Shown in pieces: positions 18,067-27,449 of a DNA stretch of 64,000 bases. Position 1 is the stretch's first letter, and each line of letters begins with the position of its first letter. The stretch is from the NCBI RefSeq assembly GCF_025264665.1, contig NZ_CP073697.1:1426001-1490000 (forward strand), written 5' to 3'. Origin of the DNA: Edaphobacter flagellatus (GTDB lineage Bacteria > Acidobacteriota > Terriglobia > Terriglobales > Acidobacteriaceae). The notes beneath the pieces are model-generated. The model was not told the origin of the DNA, did not search any database, and saw nothing but the letters and a program-made list of their open reading frames with translations. A program made the translations under genes and the position numbers.

Positions 18067-19173
18067 GTGCCCGATTTGAAGAAACTACGCATAGGAATCA
18101 TCGGCTGCGGCAAAATAGCCGACGGACACGCCGATGTGCTGAAATATCTCGACGGAGCCGAGCTCGCCGCCGTCTGCGACCGCGAACCCCTACTGGCCGA
18201 GCAGCTTGCCGTCCGCTATGGCGTGCCCGCCTGGTACGGCGACACCGCCCAGATGCTCGAGCGCGAGCGCCTCGACGTCGTCCACATCACCACGCCTCCC
18301 GGCGTCCATCTTGCCCTCACACGGCAGTGCGTCGAGGCCGGAGCACACGTCTTCCTCGAAAAGCCCCTTGCCCTCACCTCGCCGGAATCGAAGCAATTGA
18401 TCGACACCGTCGTCGCCGCCGGACGCCAGATGAGCATCAACTATTGGCCCAACTTCGATCCTCCCGCCATGCAGTTCAAACAGATGCTCGCCTCCGGCCA
18501 GCTTGGCGATCCCGTCCATATCGAAGCCTTCATCGGCTACGACCTCGCCGGAGCCTACGGGCAGGCCCTCATGAGCGACCCCACCCACTGGGTCCACCGC
18601 CTTCCCGGCAAGCTCTTCCACAACATGATGGACCACATCTTTAACCGCATCGTGCCGCTCTTCCCCGATGTCGAGCCCGAGGTCCACGCCTTCGCCTACA
18701 AGCGGCGGCCCGGCGTGCGCAACGACGCGACCGACGCCATGCTCGATGAGCTGCGCGTCTTCCTTCGTGGAGGCGCCGTTTCCGCCTACGGCAGTCTCTG
18801 CTCCCACGCCCGCCCCGTCTCCAACACGCTCAAAGTTTATGGAACGAAAGCGACCGTCGAGGTCGACTTCAACAATCGCACCGTCGTCTCCTCTGCCTCG
18901 CAGAAGTACCCCAGTGCCGTTGGACGTCTCGTGCCTCCGCTGCAGATGGCGAACCGCTATTTCGGGGAAGCGAAGAAAAATATCGGCCAGTTTCGCCGCG
19001 CCGAGTTCCACTTCTTCGCAGGCATGTCCAAACTTCTCGAACTCTTCTACGACAGCATCCGCACGGGAGGAGCTCCGCCTATTCCGTACTCCGAGATTCT
19101 GCGCGTCGCCCAGGTCATGGATCGCGTCATCGAGCAGGTCTACCCAGCCGCCATCGAGGAGACCGCACGATGA
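18067..19173 (+). CDS. Gfo/Idh/MocA family oxidoreductase
   Basis: This is an NAD(P)-dependent sugar-type dehydrogenase. The Rossmann motif IGIIGCGKIADGHADVL is at the N-terminus, VVHITTPPGVHLALTRQCVE follows, and the signature EKPLAL carries the catalytic-lysine region. The C-terminal half is the Gfo/Idh/MocA substrate domain. The start is uncertain: the frame opens at 18022, but GTG at 18067 (giving MPDLKKLRIG) fits the family best. No strong Shine-Dalgarno sequence is visible. It overlaps the following epimerase gene by 4 nt (ATGA), so the two are translationally coupled and probably act in the same sugar-nucleotide or cell-surface pathway. The substrate is unknown. Confidence 0.85.
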   Translation: MPDLKKLRIGIIGCGKIADGHADVLKYLDGAELAAVCDREPLLAEQLAVRYGVPAWYGDTAQMLERERLDVVHITTPPGVHLALTRQCVEAGAHVFLEKPLALTSPESKQLIDTVVAAGRQMSINYWPNFDPPAMQFKQMLASGQLGDPVHIEAFIGYDLAGAYGQALMSDPTHWVHRLPGKLFHNMMDHIFNRIVPLFPDVEPEVHAFAYKRRPGVRNDATDAMLDELRVFLRGGAVSAYGSLCSHARPVSNTLKVYGTKATVEVDFNNRTVVSSASQKYPSAVGRLVPPLQMANRYFGEAKKNIGQFRRAEFHFFAGMSKLLELFYDSIRTGGAPPIPYSEILRVAQVMDRVIEQVYPAAIEETAR

Positions 19174-20192
19174 AGATCCTCATCACTGGAGCTGGTGGAT
19201 TCCTCGGCAAGGCCATCGTCGAACGCCTCCTCGCGCATGGCCAGTACGACCTGCGATGCATGCTGCGCGATCCTGCAAAGTCGGCTGCCCTTCAACAGAT
19301 CGCAACGCATTATCCCGAAGCCCGCGTCGAATTCGTCTCGGTCAACCTGCGCAACGCGGGCGAGATCAGCCGCGCTCTTGCGGGCTGCGACCTTATCATC
19401 CACGCCGCTGCAGCACTCAAAGGCTCACCGGCAGAGATGTTTCTGGACTCGGTCGTCGCCTCACGCAATCTGCTCGAGGCCATCGCCAACGAGGTTCGCC
19501 CCCTGCGCGTCGTCCTCGTAAGCTCCTTCGGAGCGATGGGTGTCGCGGAATTGCCACGCGGAGCCATGGTCGACGAGAGCGTCCCGCTCGAACGCCACCC
19601 CGAACAGCGCGACGTCTACTCGCACACCAAGCTTCGCCAGGAGCTGCTCTTCTGGGAGTACCGCGACAAGTACGGCTTCCAGCTCGTCGTCTTGCGCCCC
19701 GGTGTCATCTACGGCCCCGGCAGTGGCCACTTCTCCAACCGCGTCGGCCTCAATCTCTTCGGACGCTTCCTCCACCTCGGAGGCAAGAACCTGCTCCCGC
19801 TCACCTACGTCGATAACTGTGCTGAAGCCATCGTTGTGGCTGCGCTCTACGACGGTGCCGACGGACAGGTCTACAACGTCGTCGACGACGATCTCGTCAC
19901 CTCAAGCCAGTACCTCTCCCTCTACAAGAGCAAGGTCAAGCGCCTGAAGTCTGTGCCCGTCCCGTACGCCGCCCTGATGTGGGGATCGAAGATGGTCGAG
20001 CGCTATCACCAAAAGTCGAAGGGCCAGCTTCCTGCGATCTTCACGCCTTACAAGACGCGCGCCATGTGGGGAGGCAATCAGTTCAGCAACGCCAGGCTGA
20101 AGAGCATCGGCTGGCGGCCCATCCTCTCCACCCGCGAAGCGCTTGAACGCACCTTCGCCGCCTTCCGCGCCGAACCGGGGAAGGCAAAATAG
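19170..20192 (+). CDS. NAD-dependent epimerase/dehydratase (extended SDR)
   Basis: This is a 340-residue extended short-chain dehydrogenase. The N-terminal nucleotide motif ITGAGGFLGKAIVERLL is at about residues 5-21. The active-site region has SSFGAMG and the catalytic tyrosine-lysine pair in VYSHTKLRQE. VLRPGVIYGPG and PLTYVDNCAEAIVVA are typical of the epimerase/dehydratase and 3-beta-HSD-like groups. It starts inside the end of the Gfo/Idh/MocA gene. The gene is followed by a dispersed non-coding element. Confidence 0.88.
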   Translation: MKILITGAGGFLGKAIVERLLAHGQYDLRCMLRDPAKSAALQQIATHYPEARVEFVSVNLRNAGEISRALAGCDLIIHAAAALKGSPAEMFLDSVVASRNLLEAIANEVRPLRVVLVSSFGAMGVAELPRGAMVDESVPLERHPEQRDVYSHTKLRQELLFWEYRDKYGFQLVVLRPGVIYGPGSGHFSNRVGLNLFGRFLHLGGKNLLPLTYVDNCAEAIVVAALYDGADGQVYNVVDDDLVTSSQYLSLYKSKVKRLKSVPVPYAALMWGSKMVERYHQKSKGQLPAIFTPYKTRAMWGGNQFSNARLKSIGWRPILSTREALERTFAAFRAEPGKAK

Positions 20193-20496
20193 GCTGCCAA
20201 AATCTGTCAAGCCCTGCAAAATCGCAACTCTCTCATTCCCAAATAGATAGACTGATAAAAAGTTGCCGATTAGTTTCCTTCCCTTTGCTAAGCTTTAACT
20301 CAGGGTAGAAAAAGCCCCGGCCATCAGGTCGGGGCTAACTCGTTTGGAATCTATATTTTTAGGGTTATCTTCCCTGCTTTGAAGAATTTAGCCTGTGCAA
20401 ATCCCATAGAACGCTGAAAATAAATGACTTACTAAAACAGAGCCGGGGGGGGGAGGGGTCAGGGCCTCCGCAAGGCATCTCCACCCTGTTTCGAGG
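20193..20496 (-). repeat. Dispersed intergenic element, copy 1 (minus orientation)
   Basis: This non-coding stretch fills the gap between two convergent genes. Read on the minus strand, downstream of rocD, it shows a C4-T-C9 tract (20445-20458), an AT-rich part containing GATTTGCACAGG and AAACGAGTTAGCCCCG, a terminator-like hairpin (20313-20336), AAACTAATCGGCA, and finally CTTGACAG near the epimerase stop. The same blocks occur in the same order at 38603-38880 on the plus strand. No open reading frame explains it. Confidence 0.75.
20313..20336 (-). terminator. Intrinsic terminator within element copy 1
   Basis: On the minus strand AGCCCCG pairs with CGGGGCT. Inside these lie an A-C mismatch, then CC/GG around a TGAT loop, and the stem is followed by TTTTT. 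It would end the rocD transcript about 160 nt after its stop codon. Confidence 0.75.
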
Positions 20497-21741
20497 CTAG
20501 AGATGCTCGAGCACCGACTGGATCCGATCGCAGGCCCACAGCAGGTCTTCGCGTTCAATCGTAAGCGGCGGAGCAAGGCGAACGACATTGTCGTGCGTCT
20601 CCTTACAGAGCAATCCTTGCTGCATCAGCGCTTCACAGACAGGACGCGCCGGACCGTTCAACTCAATAGCCACCCAAAGTCCCTTGCCGCGAATCTCCCG
20701 AATGTGCGGACTGCGAATCTGCTGGAGGCGCTCCATCAGCACCTTGCCCATCTCCTCGGAGCGTTCTGTCAGCTTCTCCTCGATAAGCACTCGCAAAGCG
20801 GCTCGCGCAATGGCACAAGCCATCGGATTGCCACCGAATGTGCTGCCATGTTCGCCCGGATGGAGTACGCCGAGAACCTCTTGCGATGAGATGACCGCCG
20901 AAACCGGATAGAAACCACCGGCAAGCGCCTTGCCGACGATAACAACATCCGGCTTTACGTTCTCGTGCTGGCAGGCGAAGAGCTTGCCCGTGCGGCCGAG
21001 TCCGGATTGAATCTCATCCGCCATCAGCAGAACATTGTTCTGCTTGCAAATTGCCGCAACATCGGCAAGATACCCTGCAGGCGGCACAATAACACCTGCT
21101 TCGCCTTGAATCGGCTCAAACAGGAAAGCAGCCGTGTTCGGCGTAATAGCGTCACGCAGCGTCGCCGCATCGCCAAACGGGATGATCTTGAAGCCAGGAG
21201 TAAATGGGCCGAAGCCATCACGGTACTGCGGCTCGGTCGAGAAGCCGACGATGGAGATTGTGCGGCCATGAAAATTATTGGCGCAGACAATGATCTCGGC
21301 CTTTCCTTCCGGAATGCCCTTGATCTTGTAGCCCCATTTGCGAGCCACCTTCAACGCGGATTCGACCGCCTCAGCACCCGAGTTCATCGGCAATACCATC
21401 TCATGCCCTGCAAGCTCGGCCAGCTCTTTGCAGAACAGAGGAAGCTGATCGTTACGGAAGGCGCGCGACGTCAGCGTGACGCGATGCGCTTGCTCCTGCA
21501 TGGCAGCAAGAATGCGCGGATGGCAGTGTCCCTGGTTGACAGCAGAGTACGCAGCGAGAAAGTCGAGATAACGGCGGCCCTCCACGTCGTAGAGCCAGAC
21601 ACCTTCGCCACGCTCAATCACAACATCCAAAGGCTTGTAGTTGTGTGCGCCGTACTTCCCCTCAAGCGCGATAAGTCGCGAGGTGGCCGTGCTTTGCGTA
21701 AGATCTTCCCTTGTCTCGTTATGCAGAACTGAACTAGCCAT
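20497..21741 (-). CDS. rocD: Ornithine--oxo-acid transaminase
   Basis: This 414-residue PLP-dependent class III aminotransferase converts ornithine and an oxo-acid to glutamate-semialdehyde and an amino acid. The opening [20 protein letters not shown] and [20 protein letters not shown] is characteristic of ornithine aminotransferases. [44 protein letters not shown] and [17 protein letters not shown] (PLP lysine) follow. Length is typical. The gene stands alone, with terminators on both sides, suggesting a catabolic arginine/ornithine role rather than biosynthesis. Confidence 0.93.
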   Translation of the reverse strand: MASSVLHNETREDLTQSTATSRLIALEGKYGAHNYKPLDVVIERGEGVWLYDVEGRRYLDFLAAYSAVNQGHCHPRILAAMQEQAHRVTLTSRAFRNDQLPLFCKELAELAGHEMVLPMNSGAEAVESALKVARKWGYKIKGIPEGKAEIIVCANNFHGRTISIVGFSTEPQYRDGFGPFTPGFKIIPFGDAATLRDAITPNTAAFLFEPIQGEAGVIVPPAGYLADVAAICKQNNVLLMADEIQSGLGRTGKLFACQHENVKPDVVIVGKALAGGFYPVSAVISSQEVLGVLHPGEHGSTFGGNPMACAIARAALRVLIEEKLTERSEEMGKVLMERLQQIRSPHIREIRGKGLWVAIELNGPARPVCEALMQQGLLCKETHDNVVRLAPPLTIEREDLLWACDRIQSVLEHL

Positions 21742-21862
21742 TTTGACCGCCTGAGCCTGTAGAAAAGTGATCGGGGAAATGTTGCTTTAACGCCATTATT
21801 TCACGGCGTTGAATAAAGCCGCGAATCGCGCAAGGTTATGCACGGCGATGTATAGGCAAAAA

Positions 21863-21892
21863 CGAGAAGCGCAGCAAACGCTGCGCTTCTCG
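21863..21892 (-). terminator. Intrinsic terminator of the ABC-F gene
   Basis: A perfect 13-bp stem (21863-21875 with 21880-21892) with a 4-nt loop is followed on the minus strand by TTTTT (21862-21858). It lies 26-55 nt after the stop codon of the ABC-F gene. Confidence 0.9.
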
Positions 21893-21917
21893 TGTATAGG
21901 CGATGCATAGATATACG

Positions 21918-23555
21918 TTATTTCGAGGTTAGAGCTAACTGTTGCTGGTATTCCTCGTACGGACCTTTATGGTCGGTGATGTGGAAGTTGTCCGGACCGC
22001 CTTCGAAGTGCCAGATGCGCGTGCCGACCTCGTCGATCAGATCTTCATCGTGCGTCACCAGAAAGACTGTTCCCTCATACTTCTGCAAGGCCTGATTGAG
22101 AGCATTGATGCTTTCAAGGTCGAGATGGTTCGTCGGTTCGTCGAAGACCAGGATGTTCGGCTTCTGCAGCATAATCTTGCAGAAGAGCAGGCGTGCAGCC
22201 TCTCCTCCTGAGAGAGCTTCGGTCTTCTTCATGCCTTCTTCACCACGGAAAAGCATCTGGCCAAGAATGCCGCGGATGTCTTCCTTGGTCGCCTTGGGAT
22301 CGAAGGTGTGCAACCACTCCGCAGCTGTTGTGCCCTTGGGAATCGAGGCTGCGTGATCCTGGGCGAAGTAGCCGATCTGGGCTTCATGCCCCCACTTGAC
22401 GGTACCGGAGTCAATCGCGGAAGCCTCGGATTCATCGAGTCCGGCATTCGCGAGCAGGGCCTTCAGGAGCGTGGTCTTCCCCTGCCCGTTGCGGCCCATC
22501 AGGATGACCTTATCGCCGCGCAGCACGGCGGCGGAGAAGTTGTTGATAACGTGCTCCACCTTGCCGTTGGGCTGCGTGTAGGACTTATTGACGTTCTCAA
22601 ACTCCAGCACATGCTTGCCCGACGGACGCAGCATGTCGAAGCGAAGGTACGGGCGCTGGATGTTGGAGCGGGCAAGCTCGGTCGTCTGGAGGCGCTCGAC
22701 TTCCTTCTTACGCGAGTTCACCTGCGAGCTTCGTGTACCGGCGGAGAAGCGGGCGATGAATTCGTTCAACTGAGCAATCTTCTTCTCGCGCTGCTCGTTT
22801 TGCGATTCGATACGCGAACGAATCTGCGTCTTCTGCAACACCATGTCGTCGTAGCCGCCGGTGTAGGTAATGATCGTTTCGTAATCGATGTCCGCGATAT
22901 GCGTACACACCGAGTTAAGAAAGTGGCGATCATGCGAGATGGTGATGACCGTACCGTTGTAGCGGTTGAGGAAGTTCTCAAGCCAGTGAATCGAATCGAG
23001 GTCGAGATAGTTCGTAGGCTCGTCGAGAAGCAGAGCTTCGGGGTTGCCGAAGAGCGCCTGAGCCAGCAGAATGCGGACCTTCTGGCCTCCCTGGAGCTCG
23101 CTCATCTTGCGCTCGTGTAACTCATCGGGGATGTCGAGCCCTTGCAACAGCACGGCAGCGTTCGATTCGGCTTCGTAGCCGTCCTCGTCGCCGACGATGC
23201 CCTCAAGCTCGCCGAGGCGTGAGCCGTCCTCGTCGGTCAGCTCGGGTTTTTCGTAGATGCGCTCACGCTCTTCGAGAGCAGCCCAGAGAGCCTTGTTCCC
23301 CATGATGACGGTATCGATGACGCGATAGGCGTCGAACTCATACTGGTTCTGCTTAAGGACACCGATCTTCTTCGGCCGGACGACGGTTCCCTTCTGGGCG
23401 TCGATTTCGCCGGTAAGCACCTTCATGAAGGTCGATTTGCCGGCCCCATTGGGACCTGTGAGACCGTAACGACGCCCGGAGGTAAACGTAACCGAGACGT
23501 CCTCGAACAATAGCTTTGCGCCATAGCGCATGGTGACATTTGAAACGGAGATCAT
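21918..23555 (-). CDS. ybiT: ABC-F family ATPase (YbiT-like)
   Basis: This 545-residue soluble protein has two ABC cassettes and no membrane domain, the ABC-F architecture of ribosome-associated translation factors. Cassette 1 has Walker A GPNGAGKST and Walker B LLLDEPTNYLD with a degenerate signature (LQGGQK). Cassette 2 has GRNGQGKTT, LSGGEAARL and LVFDEPTNHLD. The opening ISVSNVTMRYGAKLLFEDVS and the insertion pattern resemble E. coli YbiT. It probably acts on ribosomes; antibiotic resistance activity is not implied. Confidence 0.92.
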   Translation of the reverse strand: MISVSNVTMRYGAKLLFEDVSVTFTSGRRYGLTGPNGAGKSTFMKVLTGEIDAQKGTVVRPKKIGVLKQNQYEFDAYRVIDTVIMGNKALWAALEERERIYEKPELTDEDGSRLGELEGIVGDEDGYEAESNAAVLLQGLDIPDELHERKMSELQGGQKVRILLAQALFGNPEALLLDEPTNYLDLDSIHWLENFLNRYNGTVITISHDRHFLNSVCTHIADIDYETIITYTGGYDDMVLQKTQIRSRIESQNEQREKKIAQLNEFIARFSAGTRSSQVNSRKKEVERLQTTELARSNIQRPYLRFDMLRPSGKHVLEFENVNKSYTQPNGKVEHVINNFSAAVLRGDKVILMGRNGQGKTTLLKALLANAGLDESEASAIDSGTVKWGHEAQIGYFAQDHAASIPKGTTAAEWLHTFDPKATKEDIRGILGQMLFRGEEGMKKTEALSGGEAARLLFCKIMLQKPNILVFDEPTNHLDLESINALNQALQKYEGTVFLVTHDEDLIDEVGTRIWHFEGGPDNFHITDHKGPYEEYQQQLALTSK

Positions 23556-23608
23556 TGTTATCTATTTTCTCATGCGGGTGGCAATCGATATGAGAAAACA
23601 GGGCTAAA

Positions 23609-24907
23609 TCAGCGGTTCAGCGGCTCGCTGAGAGATTTTGGATGGCTTTCCGAGTAAGTCAATGGATTGGAGGGTAGCAGAGGAGGAGCTGAAGCTATTC
23701 CCAGAAAGCGCTCCAACCTGTAACGAATGGCATCGGTCCGAAATTCCGTAAAGAACGCTAGCGCATAGGCATAGATCAGAACACAGATAAGTACTACTAT
23801 GGCCGTAGCGATATGGCGAGCAGAAGGGGACCAACGCGTGTCTCCCGCAAGCAACGACAAAATGACGACCAGGAAGGGAACGTGTACGGCGTAAAGGGTA
23901 TAAGAGAATCTCGCCAGTTCACGCGAGATTCGAACACGTAGATTCTGTGGTTCGAAGCGTTCCTTTGCCGAAAGAAGCACCCATAGCAGGATGAAGGTAA
24001 AAATTCCCAGAAGATAATCATTTATGAAGCCCGGCAAGGAACGCCACCGGCTCATCGCAAAGAAAACCAGCGCATAAATAACAACGGACATGAGGCGAAT
24101 CATGCCTGCGTTTTTAGGTGTGAATGATGGAGGCTTCAACCTGAACAAAGCAGCCCCCAGAAGCCATATGGGGAAAGCCATCAAAATTCCTCCCCACACC
24201 AACCACGCGATCAATAAAAAGAGAACTGCACAGATGAGACGATGGGCAGCTTTGGCCCGAGGCAGGAAAGTAACGACCGCAAGCGGAAAGAGAATGTAAT
24301 ACCAGAATTCGTTAGCTAAGCTCCACAAGGGGCCATCTGAGCCAAAGACCGGGACAAAGATGCTCTGCAAGAAAAATAGATTCCCCAGGAAAATATGGGG
24401 GCCAAGCAGAGAGCGAACATCCGACAGGATATGGTTTGGCACTTGCCCTGCGTAAAGGGCAGGCCCGTGTCCGAGATAAATTCCGAGCTTATCCCAAAGG
24501 AGACAAAGGAACAGAGCCGGAATTAAAACAGTTCATAGGCGGACGAAACGGCGTAAAAGATAGCCGGACCACTCCCACCGATCTTGTTCAATCGCTCGGA
24601 ATACCGTCCCACCAATAAAGTAGCCGCTAAGTACGAAGAAAAGAATGACAGACTGATGTCCTGCACCAGTGAGGATGTAAGGAACAAAAAGCAGAGCTCT
24701 ATGTACTGTCAGTTCACTAAAGTCTAAAAAAAATAAATTACGCCAATGTCCAATAAGGACAAAGATCGCTGCCAAACCGCGCAATAAGTCGAAATGAACA
24801 GAAGTCCATTGATCGGAGAACCGAGCGGCCTTCTGGCTAATTGCCAAACTCATGACAGCATTTCCTTTTGCCGAATTCACGTTATCAGAATGGACATTCA
24901 TATCCAC
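23609..24907 (-). pseudogene. Acyltransferase-3 family gene interrupted by an in-frame stop codon
   Basis: Two open segments lie in the same frame (24533-24907 and 23609-24442), separated only by one TGA at 24533-24535. The bridging codons are clearly coding: before the stop GYLLRRFVRL, after it TVLIPALFLCLLWDKLGIYL and then GPALYAGQVPNHILSDV. Acyltransferase-3 proteins commonly read RRFxRLWxVLIPALxL here, so a TGG (Trp) to TGA change is the simplest cause. The whole product would be a roughly 430-residue, about ten-helix membrane acyltransferase that modifies surface sugars. The N-terminal part keeps HFDLLRGLAAIFVLIGHW with the catalytic histidine. A sequencing error remains possible. The gene starts in a TAGTG overlap with the VIT-family gene. 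Confidence 0.82.
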
Positions 24908-25422
24908 TACGACTGCCCGATGAGTACTCCTGCGGCAAAGACCAGTCCTCCGCCAACGATGACCTGCAGGCAGGAGAGTGCGAAGCTTGTTTTAAAGTAG
25001 CGATGACGGATCATCGCAATGACAATCAGCTCGATGCCGACCACCACATACGCGAGCGTGAGTGCATGATGCACATTGGAGATAAGAAACGGCAGCGTGT
25101 GCAGAAAACCGCCAATAAAGGTCATCACGCCAGTTACAAGACCGCGAAAGACCGGGTTGCCACGACCGGTAAGCGAGCCATCGTCGGAAAGCCCTTCCGA
25201 AAAGGCCATCGAGATGCCGGCGCCGACCGCTGTTGCCAGGCCAATCAACAGCACCGTATGGGAGTTATGCGTCGCAAAAGCTGTTGCAAAAATCGGTGCA
25301 AGCGTCGAGACGGAACCATCCATCAGGCCAGCAAGGCCAGGCTGGACGATACGCAGAACAAAATTCCTGTCTTCGTCGATGAGCTTATCGATCTCTTTCA
25401 GCTTTGGGTCATCTGCAGGCAT
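24907..25422 (-). CDS. VIT1/CCC1 family membrane protein
   Basis: This 171-residue membrane protein resembles the VIT1/CCC1 (vacuolar iron transporter-like) family. The signature GLMDGSVSTLAPIFATAFA near the N-terminus and the helix ISMAFSEGLSDDGSLTGRG are typical. Several hydrophobic helices follow (VTGVMTFIGGFLHTLPFLI, TLAYVVVGIELIVIAMI, SCLQVIVGGGLVFAAGVLIG). The family exports Fe(II) or Mn(II), but this short member may be divergent. The start at 25422 is chosen for GGAG at 7-nt spacing; a longer upstream frame is not supported. Its stop overlaps the start of the acyltransferase pseudogene. Confidence 0.8.
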   Translation of the reverse strand: MPADDPKLKEIDKLIDEDRNFVLRIVQPGLAGLMDGSVSTLAPIFATAFATHNSHTVLLIGLATAVGAGISMAFSEGLSDDGSLTGRGNPVFRGLVTGVMTFIGGFLHTLPFLISNVHHALTLAYVVVGIELIVIAMIRHRYFKTSFALSCLQVIVGGGLVFAAGVLIGQS

Positions 25423-25520
25423 AGCTGGTCTCCAGAAGAAGAATAAAGGAGATCGACGCACCCCACGCTCCGCATTGGGCTGGTTGGCCCGCAGCGGTAA
25501 CGGGAGCGATGAGTAGCTAG

Positions 25521-27038
25521 CTAGTTGCCGCGCTTGCCGCGGCTGGGGCGCCTGCCTGAATTTCCACCACGCGCATGCGATGCATTGCGGTCGGGGTGAG
25601 CATTGCCGTGGGTCTGCTGTCCCTGCGGACGCTTGCCACGGCTTTGGCCCTTTCGACGGCCGCGGAAACTTGGACGACCGTTTCCACCACTATCCGACGG
25701 CGATTCCGCATCGTTTCGCCAGGAGCGCGTCTCCAGCGCGAGCAGTGCCGCCAGCGGGTCGGCCGCTGCGCCATCCTTTACGGGAGTAGAGTGGATCGAG
25801 TTGAGATCGAGGGGCTTGTTGCGCTCCTCCTTCTCAAGATTCTTATCGGCTTCGCGCCAGTCGAACTTTACCTTCAACTCGCGCTCAAGCTTGCGGAGCT
25901 CGTGCTTCTCCTGCGGCATCACGAAGGTTGTCGCGACGCCTTTCGCACCTGCGCGGCCTGTGCGGCCGATGCGGTGAACGAAATCGTCGCTCGCATTGGG
26001 CAAGTCATAGTTGACGACATGCGCAATGTCGGAGATGTCGATGCCACGCGCTGCAACGTCCGTCGCAACGAGCACACGATGCTTGCCTGTCGCAAAGCCC
26101 TTGAGAGCTGCCGTGCGTTGCGACTGCGAGCGGTCACCGTGAATCGCATTTGAATCGTGGCCAAGCTTCTGGAGCTTCCGCGAAATGCGATCCGCGCCAT
26201 GCTTGGTACGTGAGAAGACGAGGAATGTTCCCTGCTCTTCGTCCAGCATCTGATTCAGCAGACCGAGCTTCTGGTCCTGCATCACGACATAGGCACGCAA
26301 CTCGACGCGATCGGATGGCTTCGAAGTCGTACCGATCTCGATGCGGACCGGGTTCTTTACATAGTCGCGAACAATCTCCTGAATATTGGCATCGAGCGTA
26401 GCCGAATAGCACATCGTCTGACGCGTACGCGGAATGGCTGTCACGATACGGCGGATGGCAGGAAGAAAGCCCATGTCCAGCATGCGGTCGACCTCGTCGA
26501 GCACAAACATATCGACGCGCGAAAGATCGATCTCGCGGCGACGAAGAAAATCTTCAAGGCGTCCAGGCGTCGCAACGACGAGGCGGGGACCACGATCGAG
26601 ATTCTCAAACTGAGTATTCTCAGAGAGTCCGCCGCAAACGAGTGCTGCATCGTGTTTTGAACCGGGCATCAGCTTCCAGTAGGCCTCGAGCACCTGCATT
26701 GCCAGCTCTCGCGTCGGCAAAAGGATGAGGGCGCGAATAGGATTGCGCTTGGCCTTGGTGCTGGGAACTGAGGTTGCATCCAGACGCTCGAGAATTGGCA
26801 CAAGGAAGCTGAGCGTCTTGCCGGTTCCGGTCGAAGCCGTTGCGAGGATGTCGGCGCCTTCGAGTGCGGGTGGAACGGCCCCGGCCTGCACAGGGGTTGG
26901 GTGAAGAAAACCGGCGTTGGTCAGGCGACTCTTCAGTGAGTCCGAGATATTGAAATCAGTAAAACGCCCGGTTGAGGTGGTTTGGTTCTGTGGCAGTTCC
27001 TGAGGAACTGCGGGTTGTTCAAGAGTTGCTGTATTCAA
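25521..27038 (-). CDS. DEAD-box ATP-dependent RNA helicase
   Basis: This is a 505-residue RNA helicase. Core motifs in order are a Q-motif region (PTPVQAGAVPPALEG), motif I STGTGKT, PTRELA, TPGRLE, motif II DEVD (a variant of DEAD), SAT, then RecA2 with VLVATDVAARGIDI and HRIGRTGRAG. Both helicase lobes end at about residue 380. The C-terminal tail is basic and glycine/arginine-rich (RGRRKGQSRGKRPQGQQ, then GRRPSRGKRGN), typical of RNA-chaperone-type tails of RhlE-like enzymes. A likely role is RNA remodelling, ribosome assembly or cold adaptation. A long upstream region without genes precedes it. Confidence 0.93.
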   Translation of the reverse strand: MNTATLEQPAVPQELPQNQTTSTGRFTDFNISDSLKSRLTNAGFLHPTPVQAGAVPPALEGADILATASTGTGKTLSFLVPILERLDATSVPSTKAKRNPIRALILLPTRELAMQVLEAYWKLMPGSKHDAALVCGGLSENTQFENLDRGPRLVVATPGRLEDFLRRREIDLSRVDMFVLDEVDRMLDMGFLPAIRRIVTAIPRTRQTMCYSATLDANIQEIVRDYVKNPVRIEIGTTSKPSDRVELRAYVVMQDQKLGLLNQMLDEEQGTFLVFSRTKHGADRISRKLQKLGHDSNAIHGDRSQSQRTAALKGFATGKHRVLVATDVAARGIDISDIAHVVNYDLPNASDDFVHRIGRTGRAGAKGVATTFVMPQEKHELRKLERELKVKFDWREADKNLEKEERNKPLDLNSIHSTPVKDGAAADPLAALLALETRSWRNDAESPSDSGGNGRPSFRGRRKGQSRGKRPQGQQTHGNAHPDRNASHARGGNSGRRPSRGKRGN

Positions 27039-27449
27039 GAAAAATCCTTTGGTGTATGTCGATCCTTATCGACCCATAAACGAATGCAGAGGCGGTCTCA
27101 GGGACCGTCAATCCTGGATTCAGCATTAGCTTTCGTGTCGATTCGAAAGTGCTGCTGCACGGCGAGGCACCATCCGATGACGGGCCTCCAGCCAGAGCAA
27201 CCAACGTAAGCTTCCACAGTTCATGGTGGAAAGACAAGCGGTGGGAGAGGGGCAATCGCAGTCTCTGGCCAAAACTTCCATATTCCGGAGTCTTCACCTG
27301 CGAAGCCTTGCGAAAAGCCAAGTTCTCACTTAACGCACTTACAGTCTATCATGGGCCTCTTCTATGCCTCCTAGAAGCCGATCAGCCCAGCAGAAAAGGG
27401 CACCTGATCAGGTGCCCTTTCCTATCTGCTTCGCGAAGTCGACGAACGA
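27039..27449 (-). other. 411-nt intergenic region: helicase 5' leader and msrA 3' end
   Basis: No gene is supported here; one 100-codon frame on the minus strand has no family features. Near the helicase start are a hairpin GTCGAT-CCTT-ATCGAC (27058-27073) and a second small one (CGGTC/GACCG) near 27092-27106. The far end carries the msrA terminator. This would give the helicase a leader of up to about 300 nt, as found for autoregulated DEAD-box helicase mRNAs. The promoter is not identified. Confidence 0.5.
27395..27420 (-). terminator. Terminator of msrA
   Basis: A 26-nt perfect palindrome, AAAGGGCACC-TGATCA-GGTGCCCTTT, is followed on the minus strand by a further TTT. It lies about 30 nt after the msrA stop and upstream of the helicase gene. 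Confidence 0.82.

Noticed and set aside
27019..27321. 100-codon minus-strand frame upstream of the helicase
   Set aside because: It overlaps the helicase start, has no family match and no clear Shine-Dalgarno sequence; more likely leader sequence.
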